Shown here: piece by piece, positions 34,623 to 44,500 of the stretch
Layout of the letters: each line of letters starts with the position of its first letter
Position numbering within the stretch: the first letter of the stretch is position 1
NCBI GenBank assembly: GCA_966210515.1
Contig: CBIHLM010000009.1
Location: 1-64,000 of the forward strand
DNA from: Paradesertivirga sp966210515
GTDB lineage: Bacteria > Bacteroidota > Bacteroidia > Sphingobacteriales > Sphingobacteriaceae
DNA length: 64,000 nt
Direction of reading: 5' to 3'
Translations under genes and position numbers: made by a program
Notes under the pieces: generated by a model
What the model was told of the DNA's origin: nothing
The model's database searches: none
Seen by the model: the letters and a program-made list of their open reading frames with translations, nothing else

Positions 34623-36245
34623 TTGGAAACTACTTTAAACTTAGAATCAATTTTCGTCGCAGAAAATCAGATTCCGCAAGAATTTCTTATTGAGGAAGTG
34701 CATCAAAGAGAGTTTTTGAGCAATGGCGAAATGAAAGCCTGGGATGGTGATGTTCATGCTGTTTACTCGCCCGTGTGCGTACAAACACCTGAAGGATTAA
34801 AGCGAAAGCTTATTGGTACTTATCCCGTGTGTTCTCAAAAGGAAGCAATCGACTCGCTGGACGCGGCTGTTGCAGCCTATAATAACGGCCGCGGCGAATG
34901 GCCAACTATGGGAGTGCAGGAAAGAATAAGCTGTGTCGAAAATTTTACTCATAAAATGATCGCCCAGAAGGATATTGTTGTTAAACTTATTATGTGGGAG
35001 ATCGGTAAGTCGTATGCCGATTCTATTAAAGAGTTTGATCGCACGGTAGAATATATTTATGCTACCATAGACGCTTTAAAGGACATCGATCGTGATTCAT
35101 CACGCTTTCAGATCGAGCAAGGTATCGTTGCTCAGGTTCGACGCTCTCCTCTAGGAGTCGTGTTATGTATGGGGCCTTTCAATTATCCTTTAAATGAAAC
35201 CTTTACTACTTTAATACCGGCCCTTATTATGGGTAATACAATCATGTTTAAACCACCTAAGCATGGAACCTTATTATTTTATCCATTACTTGAGGCATTT
35301 AAAGAATGCTTCCCGAAAGGTGTAGTAAACACCATTTATGGTCGGGGGCATAATATTGTTCCGGTATTAATGCAGTCGGGGAAAATTAATGTGTTAACGT
35401 TAATCGGATCCAGCAAGGTGGCGGATGAATTGAAAAAGATGCACCCTAAAGTAAACAGATTGCGGGCAATTTTAGGTTTGGACGCTAAGAATGCAGCCAT
35501 TGTCACCCAAAACGCAGACATTAAATTAGCCGTGGGTGAAACCGTTCTTGGATCATTATCATTCAACGGTCAGCGCTGTACGGCTCTTAAAATCATATTT
35601 GTTCATAAAGATATTGTAGATGAGTTTTTAAGTCAGCTAACTACAGAAGTGGAAAAGTTGAAATTCGGTATGCCATGGGAGAAGGGTGTTGCTTTAACTC
35701 CACTTCCGGAGCCTCATAAACCAGCCTATCTTAAAGAGTGCATTGATGATGCAGTTGCAAACGGTGCTCGTGTGGTGAATGAAAACGGCGGTGCAACAAG
35801 CGAGTCATTCGTGTACCCTGCCATTGTTTATCCGGTAAATAAAGACATGAAATTGTATCGCGAAGAACAATTCGGTCCGGTGATACCTGTAATTGCATTT
35901 GACGATCTGGAAGAGCCGATTCAATATCTTATTGAATCTACTCATGGTCAGCAGGTGAGTGTGTTTAGTAACGATGCAAATGAAGTGGCTTCTTTAATTG
36001 ATCCATTAGTAAATCAGGTAAGTCGTGTAAACATAAACTGCCAGTGCCAGCGCGGACCTGATGTTTTTCCTTTTACAGGAAGAAAAGACAGCGCCGAAGG
36101 GACATTGTCGGTGGTGGATGCGCTACGTTCATTCTCAATTCGGTCTTTAGTAGCTACGAAGCTGAACGAAAATAACAAGCACTTAATTAATGAAATTATA
36201 AGTGATGAGAATTCAAATTTCTTAAGTACAAAGTATATTTTCTAA
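34623..36245 (+). CDS. gapN: NADP-dependent non-phosphorylating glyceraldehyde-3-phosphate dehydrogenase (GapN)
   Basis: GapN oxidises glyceraldehyde 3-phosphate directly to 3-phosphoglycerate, giving NADPH but no ATP. The 540-residue aldehyde dehydrogenase matches the GapN group (NGRGEWPTMGVQERISC, LGVVLCMGPFNYPLNETFTTLIPALIMGN) and has catalytic Cys319 in FNGQRCTALK. The start appears to be TTG: no ATG lies near, and the first one (34731) would remove conserved sequence. Its position after eda, which makes glyceraldehyde 3-phosphate, suggests a dedicated way to gain NADPH while growing on uronates. Confidence 0.92.
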   Translation: METTLNLESIFVAENQIPQEFLIEEVHQREFLSNGEMKAWDGDVHAVYSPVCVQTPEGLKRKLIGTYPVCSQKEAIDSLDAAVAAYNNGRGEWPTMGVQERISCVENFTHKMIAQKDIVVKLIMWEIGKSYADSIKEFDRTVEYIYATIDALKDIDRDSSRFQIEQGIVAQVRRSPLGVVLCMGPFNYPLNETFTTLIPALIMGNTIMFKPPKHGTLLFYPLLEAFKECFPKGVVNTIYGRGHNIVPVLMQSGKINVLTLIGSSKVADELKKMHPKVNRLRAILGLDAKNAAIVTQNADIKLAVGETVLGSLSFNGQRCTALKIIFVHKDIVDEFLSQLTTEVEKLKFGMPWEKGVALTPLPEPHKPAYLKECIDDAVANGARVVNENGGATSESFVYPAIVYPVNKDMKLYREEQFGPVIPVIAFDDLEEPIQYLIESTHGQQVSVFSNDANEVASLIDPLVNQVSRVNINCQCQRGPDVFPFTGRKDSAEGTLSVVDALRSFSIRSLVATKLNENNKHLINEIISDENSNFLSTKYIF

Positions 36246-36271
36246 GCGGTCTTTACATACTTATTGTCATG

Positions 36272-36304
36272 AACCTCTCTTTTCTAAAGAGAGGTTTTTT
36301 TTTT
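36272..36304 (+). terminator. Intrinsic terminator after gapN
   Basis: AACCTCTCTT (36272-36281) pairs with AAGAGAGGTT (36287-36296) with a 5-nt loop and a long T run. Confidence 0.92.
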
Positions 36305-36333
36305 GTTTAGTCGATTTTACGTAACTGATTTTT

Positions 36334-36350
36334 TACATGCATTCCGGGCA
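36334..36350 (+). promoter_or_regulatory. 17-bp element shared by the two T9SS lyase genes (copy 1)
   Basis: TACATGCATTCCGGGCA matches 15 of 17 bases of the element at 41305-41321. In both cases it lies after a terminator and 165-205 bp upstream of a large T9SS-sorted lyase gene. Function unknown. Confidence 0.4.
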
Positions 36351-36514
36351 ATAAAATACCGATACCATAACACTACAGGTTGCCGCATGCTAATGGATAT
36401 TTTAGATTAGCCAAAGCAAACTTTTCACTTAAGGAAAAGCATCAGACCAAAGATAAGCCCTGCCCCATTGCCTGGCCGATGAGCAGATTTTAATAACCAA
36501 ATAATACCTATTAT

Positions 36515-39500
36515 ATGAACATTTTTACATTGCCTTTAAGACGATTTTATTCGTTAATTCTCGTTTTGTGCTGCATTTGTGCTTTTGAAGCGCAGGCGCA
36601 AACGCCTGCATTTCCCGGCGCAGAAGGTTTCGGTCGTTTTGCCCAGGGAGCAAGAGCGTCAGCCACCCGGCAGGTTTACATTGTCAGAAATCTTAACGAC
36701 AGTGGTGCAGGCTCCTTTCGTGATGCTGTAAGTCAGCCCGGAAGAATTGTAGTGTTTGCCGTCGGCGGCATTATCCGATTAGTTACTGATATAAGTGTAG
36801 CTCCTAATATTACGATTGCAGGGCAGACAGCACCTGGCGACGGAATTGTTATTGCCAACAAACGGGTGACGTTTACGAGTTCCAATAATACTATTGCCCG
36901 CTTTTTAAGGCTTCGTTTGGGCGCGACAGGAAACTCTGGTAAAGATGTTTCAGGACTTGCCAGTGGTGCAAATATCATATTCGACCATATGTCATTCACC
37001 TGGGCGATGGACGAAGTCTTCTCAATTAACTGGGATGGAAAGGGTACTTCTCCGGATAATATCACCGTACAGAACTCAATTATTGGGCAGGGACTTCATC
37101 GAGAAAACCACTCGGCGGGAGGTTTGATACAGACTCCCGATGGTGGCAAAGTGAGTTTAATAAAAAATCTGTATATCAGTAATAAAACCCGTAATCCCAA
37201 GGTAAAGGGAGTTAATGAATTTGTCAACAACGTAGTTTATAACTGGGGTAACGGCAACAGATTAGGAGATAATTTAAATTATGGATGGTCTGGCGAAGGG
37301 TATATCATGGGAGGCTCGTCAGGCGTCTCTGAAGTAAATGTTATCAATAATTATTTTGTAAGCGGACCCTTAACACCACCTTCCGAGCAAAGTCCTTTTT
37401 CCAGAGGAACAGGTTCTTTCAATATTTACGGCTCTGGTAATTATTTCGATCATAACAAAAATGGTGTTCTTGACGGAGCAGAAATTCCTTATGATGGCAG
37501 TCCATCAGGATATCCCGGAATTACTGCCGACGCATTTAAAACATCGCCATACCCGTATCCTGCTGCTAATCCGACTCTTACGGCGGCACAAGCCTATCAA
37601 CATATAATTGATAATGTTGGAGCAACCTATCCTCACAGAGACGAACTTGATGCGTTTTTGGTAGATGAGGTGCAGTCTAAAGGTGTTAAAGGTTTTTATG
37701 TTTATCGTGAAACCGATCTACCCCTGGCAAACGGCGGATTGGGAAATGTGTTCGGCGCGAATGCACCAACAGATACTGATAGCGATGGGATGCCGGACGC
37801 ATGGGAAGATGCAAATGGCCTTAATAAAAATGATAGCTCAGATGCCGTAACGATGAGTGTTTCTCAGCCTGGATATTTGAACATCGAAGTTTATGTGAAC
37901 GAACTTGCGGTGAGTCAGCCGACAAGCTTTTTAAGGCCTCCATCGAATCTTGTAGCCGGAAATATTACTCCAAGTTCTATCAATTTAAGCTGGACTGACA
38001 ATTCGGATTCGGAAATCAATTTTATTCTTGAGCGATCTACAAATGGGACAAATTTCGATGTTGTTGATACTCTGGCGGCGAACGTTACAAGCTTTGGTGA
38101 TGTCGGTTTGGAGCCTAACAAAACCTATTATTACAGAATAAAAGGGATTTCCAGCACAGAAGTTTCATCGTATGCTACCTTAACAACAAAAACCAGCACT
38201 CCGCCCTCTGCGCCCGCGGTTCCCTCTGCGCCTACTCCGGCAGACGGAGCAACAGGAATTGATATTGTAAACCGTAACCTTACCTGGACAGGAAGTACGA
38301 ATACCACATTTTATAAAGTTTATTTTGGTGCCGACACGTCCAATATGGAATTTAAGGGAGATGTTACATCGGCTTCCTACCCGATTACAGGTTTGGCAGA
38401 AAGCACCGTCTATTTCTGGCGTGTAGATGCAGTAAATAGCCTCGGGACTACAAGCGGAGATACATGGTCTTTTAAAACATTAAAGAATTATCCGGCAGGA
38501 ATTATTGGAGACTGGCGCTTCGACGAAACCATAGGTACTGTTGCAGCTGACAGCAGCATTTACCGAAACGATGCAGAAGTGAGTGATGTGCCGGATTATG
38601 CATGGGAGGCCGGTAAAATTAATAACGGAATTAATTTAATGACAATGACGATGGCTTCCGGCATACTTGTACCGCACGAAGACCATCTGTTTTTAGATAG
38701 AACTTCTTTTAGTTTTTCTCTGTGGGTTAAAGGATCGGCACAGTCTGCTGTGTCTAAATATCTTTTTCATAAAGGAACATTTATTAAAAATACCGCAGCG
38801 GGTGCTACCGGTAAATGGTTTGGAGTGGAACTTAAGGATGGGAACTTAATTTTCTCAGTTGATGACGATGTAACAAAAAGCTCAGCAACGACCAGCAATT
38901 CTACATTTTTTAACAACAGCTGGAACCACTTAGTAGTCGTTAGGGATGCTTCTGCTAAAAAATTAAGAGTTTATAAAAATGGAATACTGATGGTCGAATC
39001 AAACGATAATACCGTCGGAGGAATAGGTGGCGATGAACCCCTGGTGATAGCCAATACAAATTCATTTAACGCCCCTTTTACCGGAATGCTGGACGAAATG
39101 AAGGCATTCAACTATGTTTTAACCGAAAATGATATTCTTCGTTTATATCATACTAGTCCGTTGCCATTAAAGGCATTCTCTCCAGGTCCTGAAAATAATG
39201 CTACTATTACTACCACAACGCAGGCAAGTGCGAGCTGGAAAGGTGGAATTAATACCACTAACTATAAAGTTTATCTGGGTTCGACTTCTACCGATCTAAT
39301 CTACCGGTCAGATGTACAGGTTAATACGCCTGCATACTTGTTTACAGGTTTAAGTCCAAACTCAAACTATTTCTGGAGAGTAGATGCCATTGGTCCTGAA
39401 GGTGTTACCCAGGGTGATGTCTGGACATTTAAGACTCCTTTTCCTCAAGGTATTGTGGCCGACTGGAAACTTGATGCCACGTCGGGAACTGCTATAATAG

Positions 39501-41224
39501 ATAGTACAAGCTATCAAACTAATGGAACTTTACAAAACATAACAGATTATGCGTGGGAAGCGGGACGGGTAAACAATGGTCTAAATTTAAAAACCGTTAG
39601 CTCAAGTTCTGTCATTCGGGTTCCGCACAAGGATAATATTGCTTTTGACAAAAACTCTTTCAGTGTTTCCCTATGGGTCAAGGCTCCGCAGCCAGCAGTG
39701 GCTTCAGCATCAGGATATATATTTCATAAAGGGACTTTTGCGAAAAACGCAAACACAGGTGCAACCGGAAGATGGTATGGAGTAGAAGTGAAAAGCGGAA
39801 ACATTAGCTTTAATGTGGATGATGACGTGAATAAGAGTACGGTTCAAACCGGACATAGTACTTTCCTGAATAATACTTGGGTACATATGGTTTTTGTGAG
39901 AGATGTTGCCGCCAGGAAGTTGCGTATTTACCGCAATGGAACACTTGTGGTTGAGGGGAATGAAAATACAAGCAGTACTGTGAATGGAATCGGCGCTATT
40001 CAGCCTCTGAATTTCGCCAATTCGAACGACTTGAATGCTCCTTTTAAAGGGATGTTTGATGAAATTAAGATTTTCAATTATGCATTGTCTGCTTCAGAGG
40101 TATCCGGCTTGACAGCTACAAAGGATGCGCAGACTATCAGCTTTGCAGCAATGGAGCCTAAAATTATCGGCGAACCCGATTTTGATGCCGGTGCCACCAG
40201 CACTTCAAATTTGCCAGTAGCGTATAATAGTTCAAATGTTAATGTGGCCACTATTGTGGATGGAAAAGTTCATTTGGTTGGTGCTGGTTCGACAACCATT
40301 ACAGCATCTCAAAACGGTAATTCAAATTACCTGTCAGCCGTCCCGGTGAGTCATGTGCTGTTTGTTGCGGCTGACACTATTCCTCCAACAGTTCCTGGAG
40401 ATCTTACAGCAATGGCAACAGATTCAACAGTTACTTTAAACTGGACAGCTTCAACAGATTTTATCGGTGTAACCGGATATAAGATCTATAAAGATGGCGT
40501 ATTAGCCGGTACAAGCACCGGAACAAGCTTTATGGTGACTGGCATGAGTTCATCTGTAACCTATGCTTTTGCGGTTGTTGCCACAGACAATGCAGGCAAT
40601 GTTTCAGATCCGGCAAGTATCCCGGTAACCACTCCGGATACTCAGGCACCAAGCGTTCCAAAGAATCTGGTCGCCAATAAAACTACGGCACATCAGGTAA
40701 GTTTAAGCTGGACCGCTTCAACAGATAATGTTGGAGTTGTTGGCTATAACATTTATCAAAACGGAGTTCAGTTGAATACTTCGCTTATAACAGGAACTGT
40801 TTACGTAGCAGAACGGCCGATTGGCTATAACCTTTATGAGTTTACAGTAAAAGCAGTTGATGCTGCGGGGAATAGTTCATTGGCAAGCAATGCAGCACGA
40901 GTGCAGAACGGTCAGGCGGGGGATAAGGCAAGAGTTTTAAGCACCTCGAATGTGGCTGGACTTGATTTAATCTCTGTGGAGTCAGTAAGTGTTTACCCGA
41001 ATCCATCGAACGGTAATTTTAAGGTGAATCTAAACAGCGCCGAGAATGGAAAGGTATCTATATCGGTTTATAATGTAAATGGTGCACTTGTAAAATCGAT
41101 CAATGATATCAAAACCGGGGCTTATGAAAAAGAAATGAAGCTTGAGGGCATACCTGCCGGGATCTATTATATCAAGGTTAATCTGGGAAAAACTACCAGC
41201 AATCATGCTTTTGTCGTGAATTAA
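36515..41224 (+). CDS. Giant T9SS-secreted pectate lyase (PL1) with LamG, Fn3 and Ig-like domains
   Basis: This 1569-residue protein carries a Sec signal (ending EAQAQ) and a C-terminal type A T9SS sorting domain (SVYPNPSNGNFKVNL, GIYYIKVNLG), so it should be secreted or surface-bound. The PL1 catalytic domain (about 30-440: FPGAEGFGRFAQGARAS, IAGQTAPGDG, FDHMSFTWAMDE, SNKTRNPKVKG) ends in a thrombospondin-3-like DTDSDGMPDAWE. After it come Fn3 (about 470-560), then an Fn3-LamG unit (565-880) and a second similar unit (885-1200), a BIG2-like Ig domain, two Fn3 domains and the sorting tail. The tail region is almost identical at DNA level to the PL4 gene downstream. It is a single-gene unit with a terminator on each side. 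Confidence 0.92.
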   Translation: MNIFTLPLRRFYSLILVLCCICAFEAQAQTPAFPGAEGFGRFAQGARASATRQVYIVRNLNDSGAGSFRDAVSQPGRIVVFAVGGIIRLVTDISVAPNITIAGQTAPGDGIVIANKRVTFTSSNNTIARFLRLRLGATGNSGKDVSGLASGANIIFDHMSFTWAMDEVFSINWDGKGTSPDNITVQNSIIGQGLHRENHSAGGLIQTPDGGKVSLIKNLYISNKTRNPKVKGVNEFVNNVVYNWGNGNRLGDNLNYGWSGEGYIMGGSSGVSEVNVINNYFVSGPLTPPSEQSPFSRGTGSFNIYGSGNYFDHNKNGVLDGAEIPYDGSPSGYPGITADAFKTSPYPYPAANPTLTAAQAYQHIIDNVGATYPHRDELDAFLVDEVQSKGVKGFYVYRETDLPLANGGLGNVFGANAPTDTDSDGMPDAWEDANGLNKNDSSDAVTMSVSQPGYLNIEVYVNELAVSQPTSFLRPPSNLVAGNITPSSINLSWTDNSDSEINFILERSTNGTNFDVVDTLAANVTSFGDVGLEPNKTYYYRIKGISSTEVSSYATLTTKTSTPPSAPAVPSAPTPADGATGIDIVNRNLTWTGSTNTTFYKVYFGADTSNMEFKGDVTSASYPITGLAESTVYFWRVDAVNSLGTTSGDTWSFKTLKNYPAGIIGDWRFDETIGTVAADSSIYRNDAEVSDVPDYAWEAGKINNGINLMTMTMASGILVPHEDHLFLDRTSFSFSLWVKGSAQSAVSKYLFHKGTFIKNTAAGATGKWFGVELKDGNLIFSVDDDVTKSSATTSNSTFFNNSWNHLVVVRDASAKKLRVYKNGILMVESNDNTVGGIGGDEPLVIANTNSFNAPFTGMLDEMKAFNYVLTENDILRLYHTSPLPLKAFSPGPENNATITTTTQASASWKGGINTTNYKVYLGSTSTDLIYRSDVQVNTPAYLFTGLSPNSNYFWRVDAIGPEGVTQGDVWTFKTPFPQGIVADWKLDATSGTAIIDSTSYQTNGTLQNITDYAWEAGRVNNGLNLKTVSSSSVIRVPHKDNIAFDKNSFSVSLWVKAPQPAVASASGYIFHKGTFAKNANTGATGRWYGVEVKSGNISFNVDDDVNKSTVQTGHSTFLNNTWVHMVFVRDVAARKLRIYRNGTLVVEGNENTSSTVNGIGAIQPLNFANSNDLNAPFKGMFDEIKIFNYALSASEVSGLTATKDAQTISFAAMEPKIIGEPDFDAGATSTSNLPVAYNSSNVNVATIVDGKVHLVGAGSTTITASQNGNSNYLSAVPVSHVLFVAADTIPPTVPGDLTAMATDSTVTLNWTASTDFIGVTGYKIYKDGVLAGTSTGTSFMVTGMSSSVTYAFAVVATDNAGNVSDPASIPVTTPDTQAPSVPKNLVANKTTAHQVSLSWTASTDNVGVVGYNIYQNGVQLNTSLITGTVYVAERPIGYNLYEFTVKAVDAAGNSSLASNAARVQNGQAGDKARVLSTSNVAGLDLISVESVSVYPNPSNGNFKVNLNSAENGKVSISVYNVNGALVKSINDIKTGAYEKEMKLEGIPAGIYYIKVNLGKTTSNHAFVVN
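40373..41150 (+). repeat. Long direct repeat, copy 1 (Fn3-Fn3-sorting tail)
   Basis: This segment aligns without gaps to 44403-45180 at a constant offset of 4030. By eye about 30 of 778 bases differ, and none differ over 40436-40779. It encodes two Fn3 domains, a linker and most of the T9SS sorting domain. Confidence 0.93.
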
Positions 41225-41249
41225 TACATTTTTTTATTCTTTTAAGTTA

Positions 41250-41288
41250 AAATTAAGCTACTCATTATGAGTGGCTTAATTTTTTTTT
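41250..41288 (+). terminator. Intrinsic terminator after the PL1-T9SS gene
   Basis: AAATTAAGCTACTCAT (41250-41265) pairs with ATGAGTGGCTTAATTT (41267-41282) with one mismatch, followed by T residues. Confidence 0.88.
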
Positions 41289-41304
41289 GCGTTTTTTTTG
41301 AACT

Positions 41305-41321
41305 TAAATGCATGCCGGGCA
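41305..41321 (+). promoter_or_regulatory. 17-bp element shared by the two T9SS lyase genes (copy 2)
   Basis: TAAATGCATGCCGGGCA, 15 of 17 identical to 36334-36350, about 205 bp upstream of the PL4 gene. Function unknown; it could be an activator site or a remnant of the duplication that also copied the gene tails. Confidence 0.4.
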
Positions 41322-41525
41322 GGATGGCTCAGGATGATTAATTGTTGCTATAACAATAATTTTACAAAAGCAGTTCAATGATATCCTAATATCATTAGCG
41401 CACAGCCAGTTATAACGAAATGCATTGTCTCATTGAACAAATATGTGATTCAATACCTGTTAATCTGATTTTTTGGCTTAACAGCTTTTCTATATTCCTA
41501 TTGCTTAACAAACTAACCCATTTAT

Positions 41526-44500
41526 ATGACTACACTTTTACTCAAAACTACAAAGTCGCCAAAAGCCTCATGGCGATTGGTAATGCCACTTTTATTCACT
41601 CTCCTGTTTAGCTTATGCCTGGAACAGACTACGGCGCAGGTTACCTACTGGGTAGGCGGAGTAAGCACAGATTACTTCAACAAGAATAACTGGAGTGATA
41701 ATACCATTAATTTCGCTTCTTTAGGTACAAGAACGCTGATTGTAGGAGCCGGAAACCCGTACAACTGCATTCATGCGGGGGGCAATGCCTCAAATACTAA
41801 CTATCGGGCTAACTACTTTAATACCACCAGCCAGGCCAATTTTACAGTAAAAGGGGCTTTATATTCATGGAATAACGACAGTTTAAATGGGAACATTACT
41901 GTAAGTTCACCGGCTGATTTTAACCTTAGGAGCGCTGTGGCAGTTGGCAGGAACGGGCAGGCTAATTTAAATATCACGGGAGGTAAAATAAGCAGTCGCT
42001 TAGCATTTTCTCTTGCCAGCGGTTCTGCCGGAAGCAGTGCCACTGTGATGGTAAGCGGAGGTTCTCTAAATGCAGGAACAGATTTAAACGTAGCTAATGG
42101 CGCAGGTTTAACCGCTAGTTTGAAAATTACAGGCGGCGCTGTTAATGTGCCGGGAAATTTAAATATTGGCGCCGGTGGAAGCGTGTTTATTAGTGGCATA
42201 GGCTTGTTGAAGCTTAATGGCGATAAAAGAACTGCTATTAACAATCACATAGCCGGTGGAAAAATAACCTGTACAGCCGGAAAAACGCTGGCTGTTAATT
42301 ATGATGGTTCGGCTACGTCTGTTAGCATTCCACAAGATCCGAATGGGTTGCTTACGGAATATCCTGAGTACATCATTCTAAAAAACGAGTATCTGGAAGC
42401 TCGGATTGAAAAATGGACCAGTAACATCACTTCTTTAAAAGTAAACGGGGTGGAAACGCTCAATACGGCGGGTACTTCAAGAAAGGGAACTTATTATGAT
42501 TTTACCACTTCAAAAGGTTTTGAAACTATTTTTGGCGCTACTTTTTCAGTTAAAACCGAAGAAGATGATATCGTAGATGTATCGTTTAAACGACCTTACA
42601 CTCCGGGTTCGAACGTTACTCCATGCGATGCCGACATTCATTATGTATTGAAAAGAGGGGATACCGGAATTTATACTTATTCTATCTTAGAGCATAAAGC
42701 AGAATATCCAACGTTCGACATGGGCTCCTGGAGACAGGTAATGTGGATTGCATCCGACCCGAAAAACACAAATAACTATTTAACAGAAAAAATCTATGTT
42801 GATTCTATCCGGAATTGGCAAATGCCTTCATTGTATGATTTTTCTCAGGCATCGTCCACGGGCATTGCAGAAATTGTGAAATTAAACACTGGTGTTCAAG
42901 CTGGAACTTATGACGGAAAGTACGAATATGCGACTCCATCTTTCTGGCAGGATCTGGTTTACGGACATGCCAGTGATGTAAATAATATTGGCAGCTGGTT
43001 TGTGTATGGAAGTCCTGAGTTTTTTAACGAAGGTCCTACCTATCATGAGTTAAATGCCGCGGCGGGAATTATCCATTCGTGTATGAATGGGGTGCATTAT
43101 AATTCAATTGGTATGACTGTAAATCAAGGCGAGTACTGGAGTAAAATTTATGGTCCATACTTAATTTACACTTCCACGAAAGCAACAGGCGATTTAAACT
43201 GGGCTGATGCAAAGGCACGAGTTGAGAAAGAAAAAGCAGAGTGGCCATATTCCTGGCTAACCAATACTGCTCAGTATCCATTAAAAGAGCAAAGAGGCAG
43301 CGTGAGCGGGAAGTTTATTATTAACGATCCATTTAAGCCGGAAGTTAAAGGCCAGAACGCATGGGTTGGAGTTACCATTCTTAATAATCCTGCAAACCAA
43401 TGGCAACAGGAATCAAAAAACTATCAGTATTGGGTTAAAACAGATGCTGAAGGTAATTTTACTATTCCCAACGTTCGTCCGGGAACATATTCATTTTTCG
43501 GGTATAGTGATGGTGTTACCGGCGATTACAGTCAACAGAACGTAACCGTTACCGCCGGCGGTGTTACAAACCTCGGCGATGTTACCTGGAATATTGCCAG
43601 AGACAAAGGTAGCCTTGTTTTCGAAATTGGTGTACCTAACCGGACAGCAGATGAGTTTAAGTTTGGTCATCGGGAGTATATGGAAGGATTTGCTTACAAT
43701 AAGTTTGCAGATAACTTCACTAATATAATCGAATACAATGCTGCAGAAAAAAATTGGGGCACAGCATTGCCATACGCTCATTCACCCTACATCGGCGCCA
43801 ATGGCAGCTTGTCTCAATGGAAATGGCGGATTAATTTTAATTTGCCGGCTAACACTCCCTTAACAGGAAATGCTACGCTTAACATCGCGTATGCCGGCGC
43901 GGATCACGCTCAACAATGGATTTATGTGAATGGTGAAAGTAAGCTCTTTAGTTATTTCTATCCGGATAATGGCGGCGGAAATGCGCTTCTTCGTCAGTCA
44001 AATTACGCGAAGTATTCTACCAAATCTATCACAATACCTATGAGCAGGTTAAAGATTGGTGAAAATACAATTACATTATTGATGCCTTCAACCTCCTATA
44101 TTGGCAATCATCTTATGTATGATTATATAAGTTTGGAGGCCAACATACCGACAAAAGAACAGGTTATCACTTTCTCTCCTATCGCGGATAAAGTGCTCGG
44201 CGAGGCAGATCTTGATTCTTTGGCCTCGGCTTCATCCGGTTTAGCGGTTTCATATAGCAGCTCTGATACGACCGTAGCTGTTGTAATGGGCGACAAAATT
44301 AGAATTGTGGGTGCTGGTTCAAGTAAAATCACAGCTTTCCAGTCGGGAAACGAGGAATACTTGCCTGCTGATTCGGTTAGTCAAATGTTAACGGTTGTGC
44401 CGGACACTATTCCCCCAACAATTCCTGGAGATCTTACAGCAATGGCAACAGATTCAACAGTTACGTTAAACTGGACAGCTTCAACAGATTTTATCGGTGT

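Larger units (their letters stand above)
41225..41525. other. 301-bp gap between the two T9SS lyase genes
   Basis: It holds the terminator at 41250-41288 and the shared 17-bp element at 41305-41321, then an AT-rich leader. A 63-codon open frame at 41420 crosses the next gene's start and has no coding character. Confidence 0.6.

Noticed and set aside
36515..41224. PL1 giant protein as an assembly chimera because of its repeats
   Set aside because: Domain order is coherent from signal peptide to sorting tail, the internal units are clearly diverged, and the frame is open throughout.
41420..41611. 63-codon open frame before the PL4 gene
   Set aside because: It overlaps the PL4 signal peptide in another frame, has no recognisable family or start context, and its length is what chance allows.
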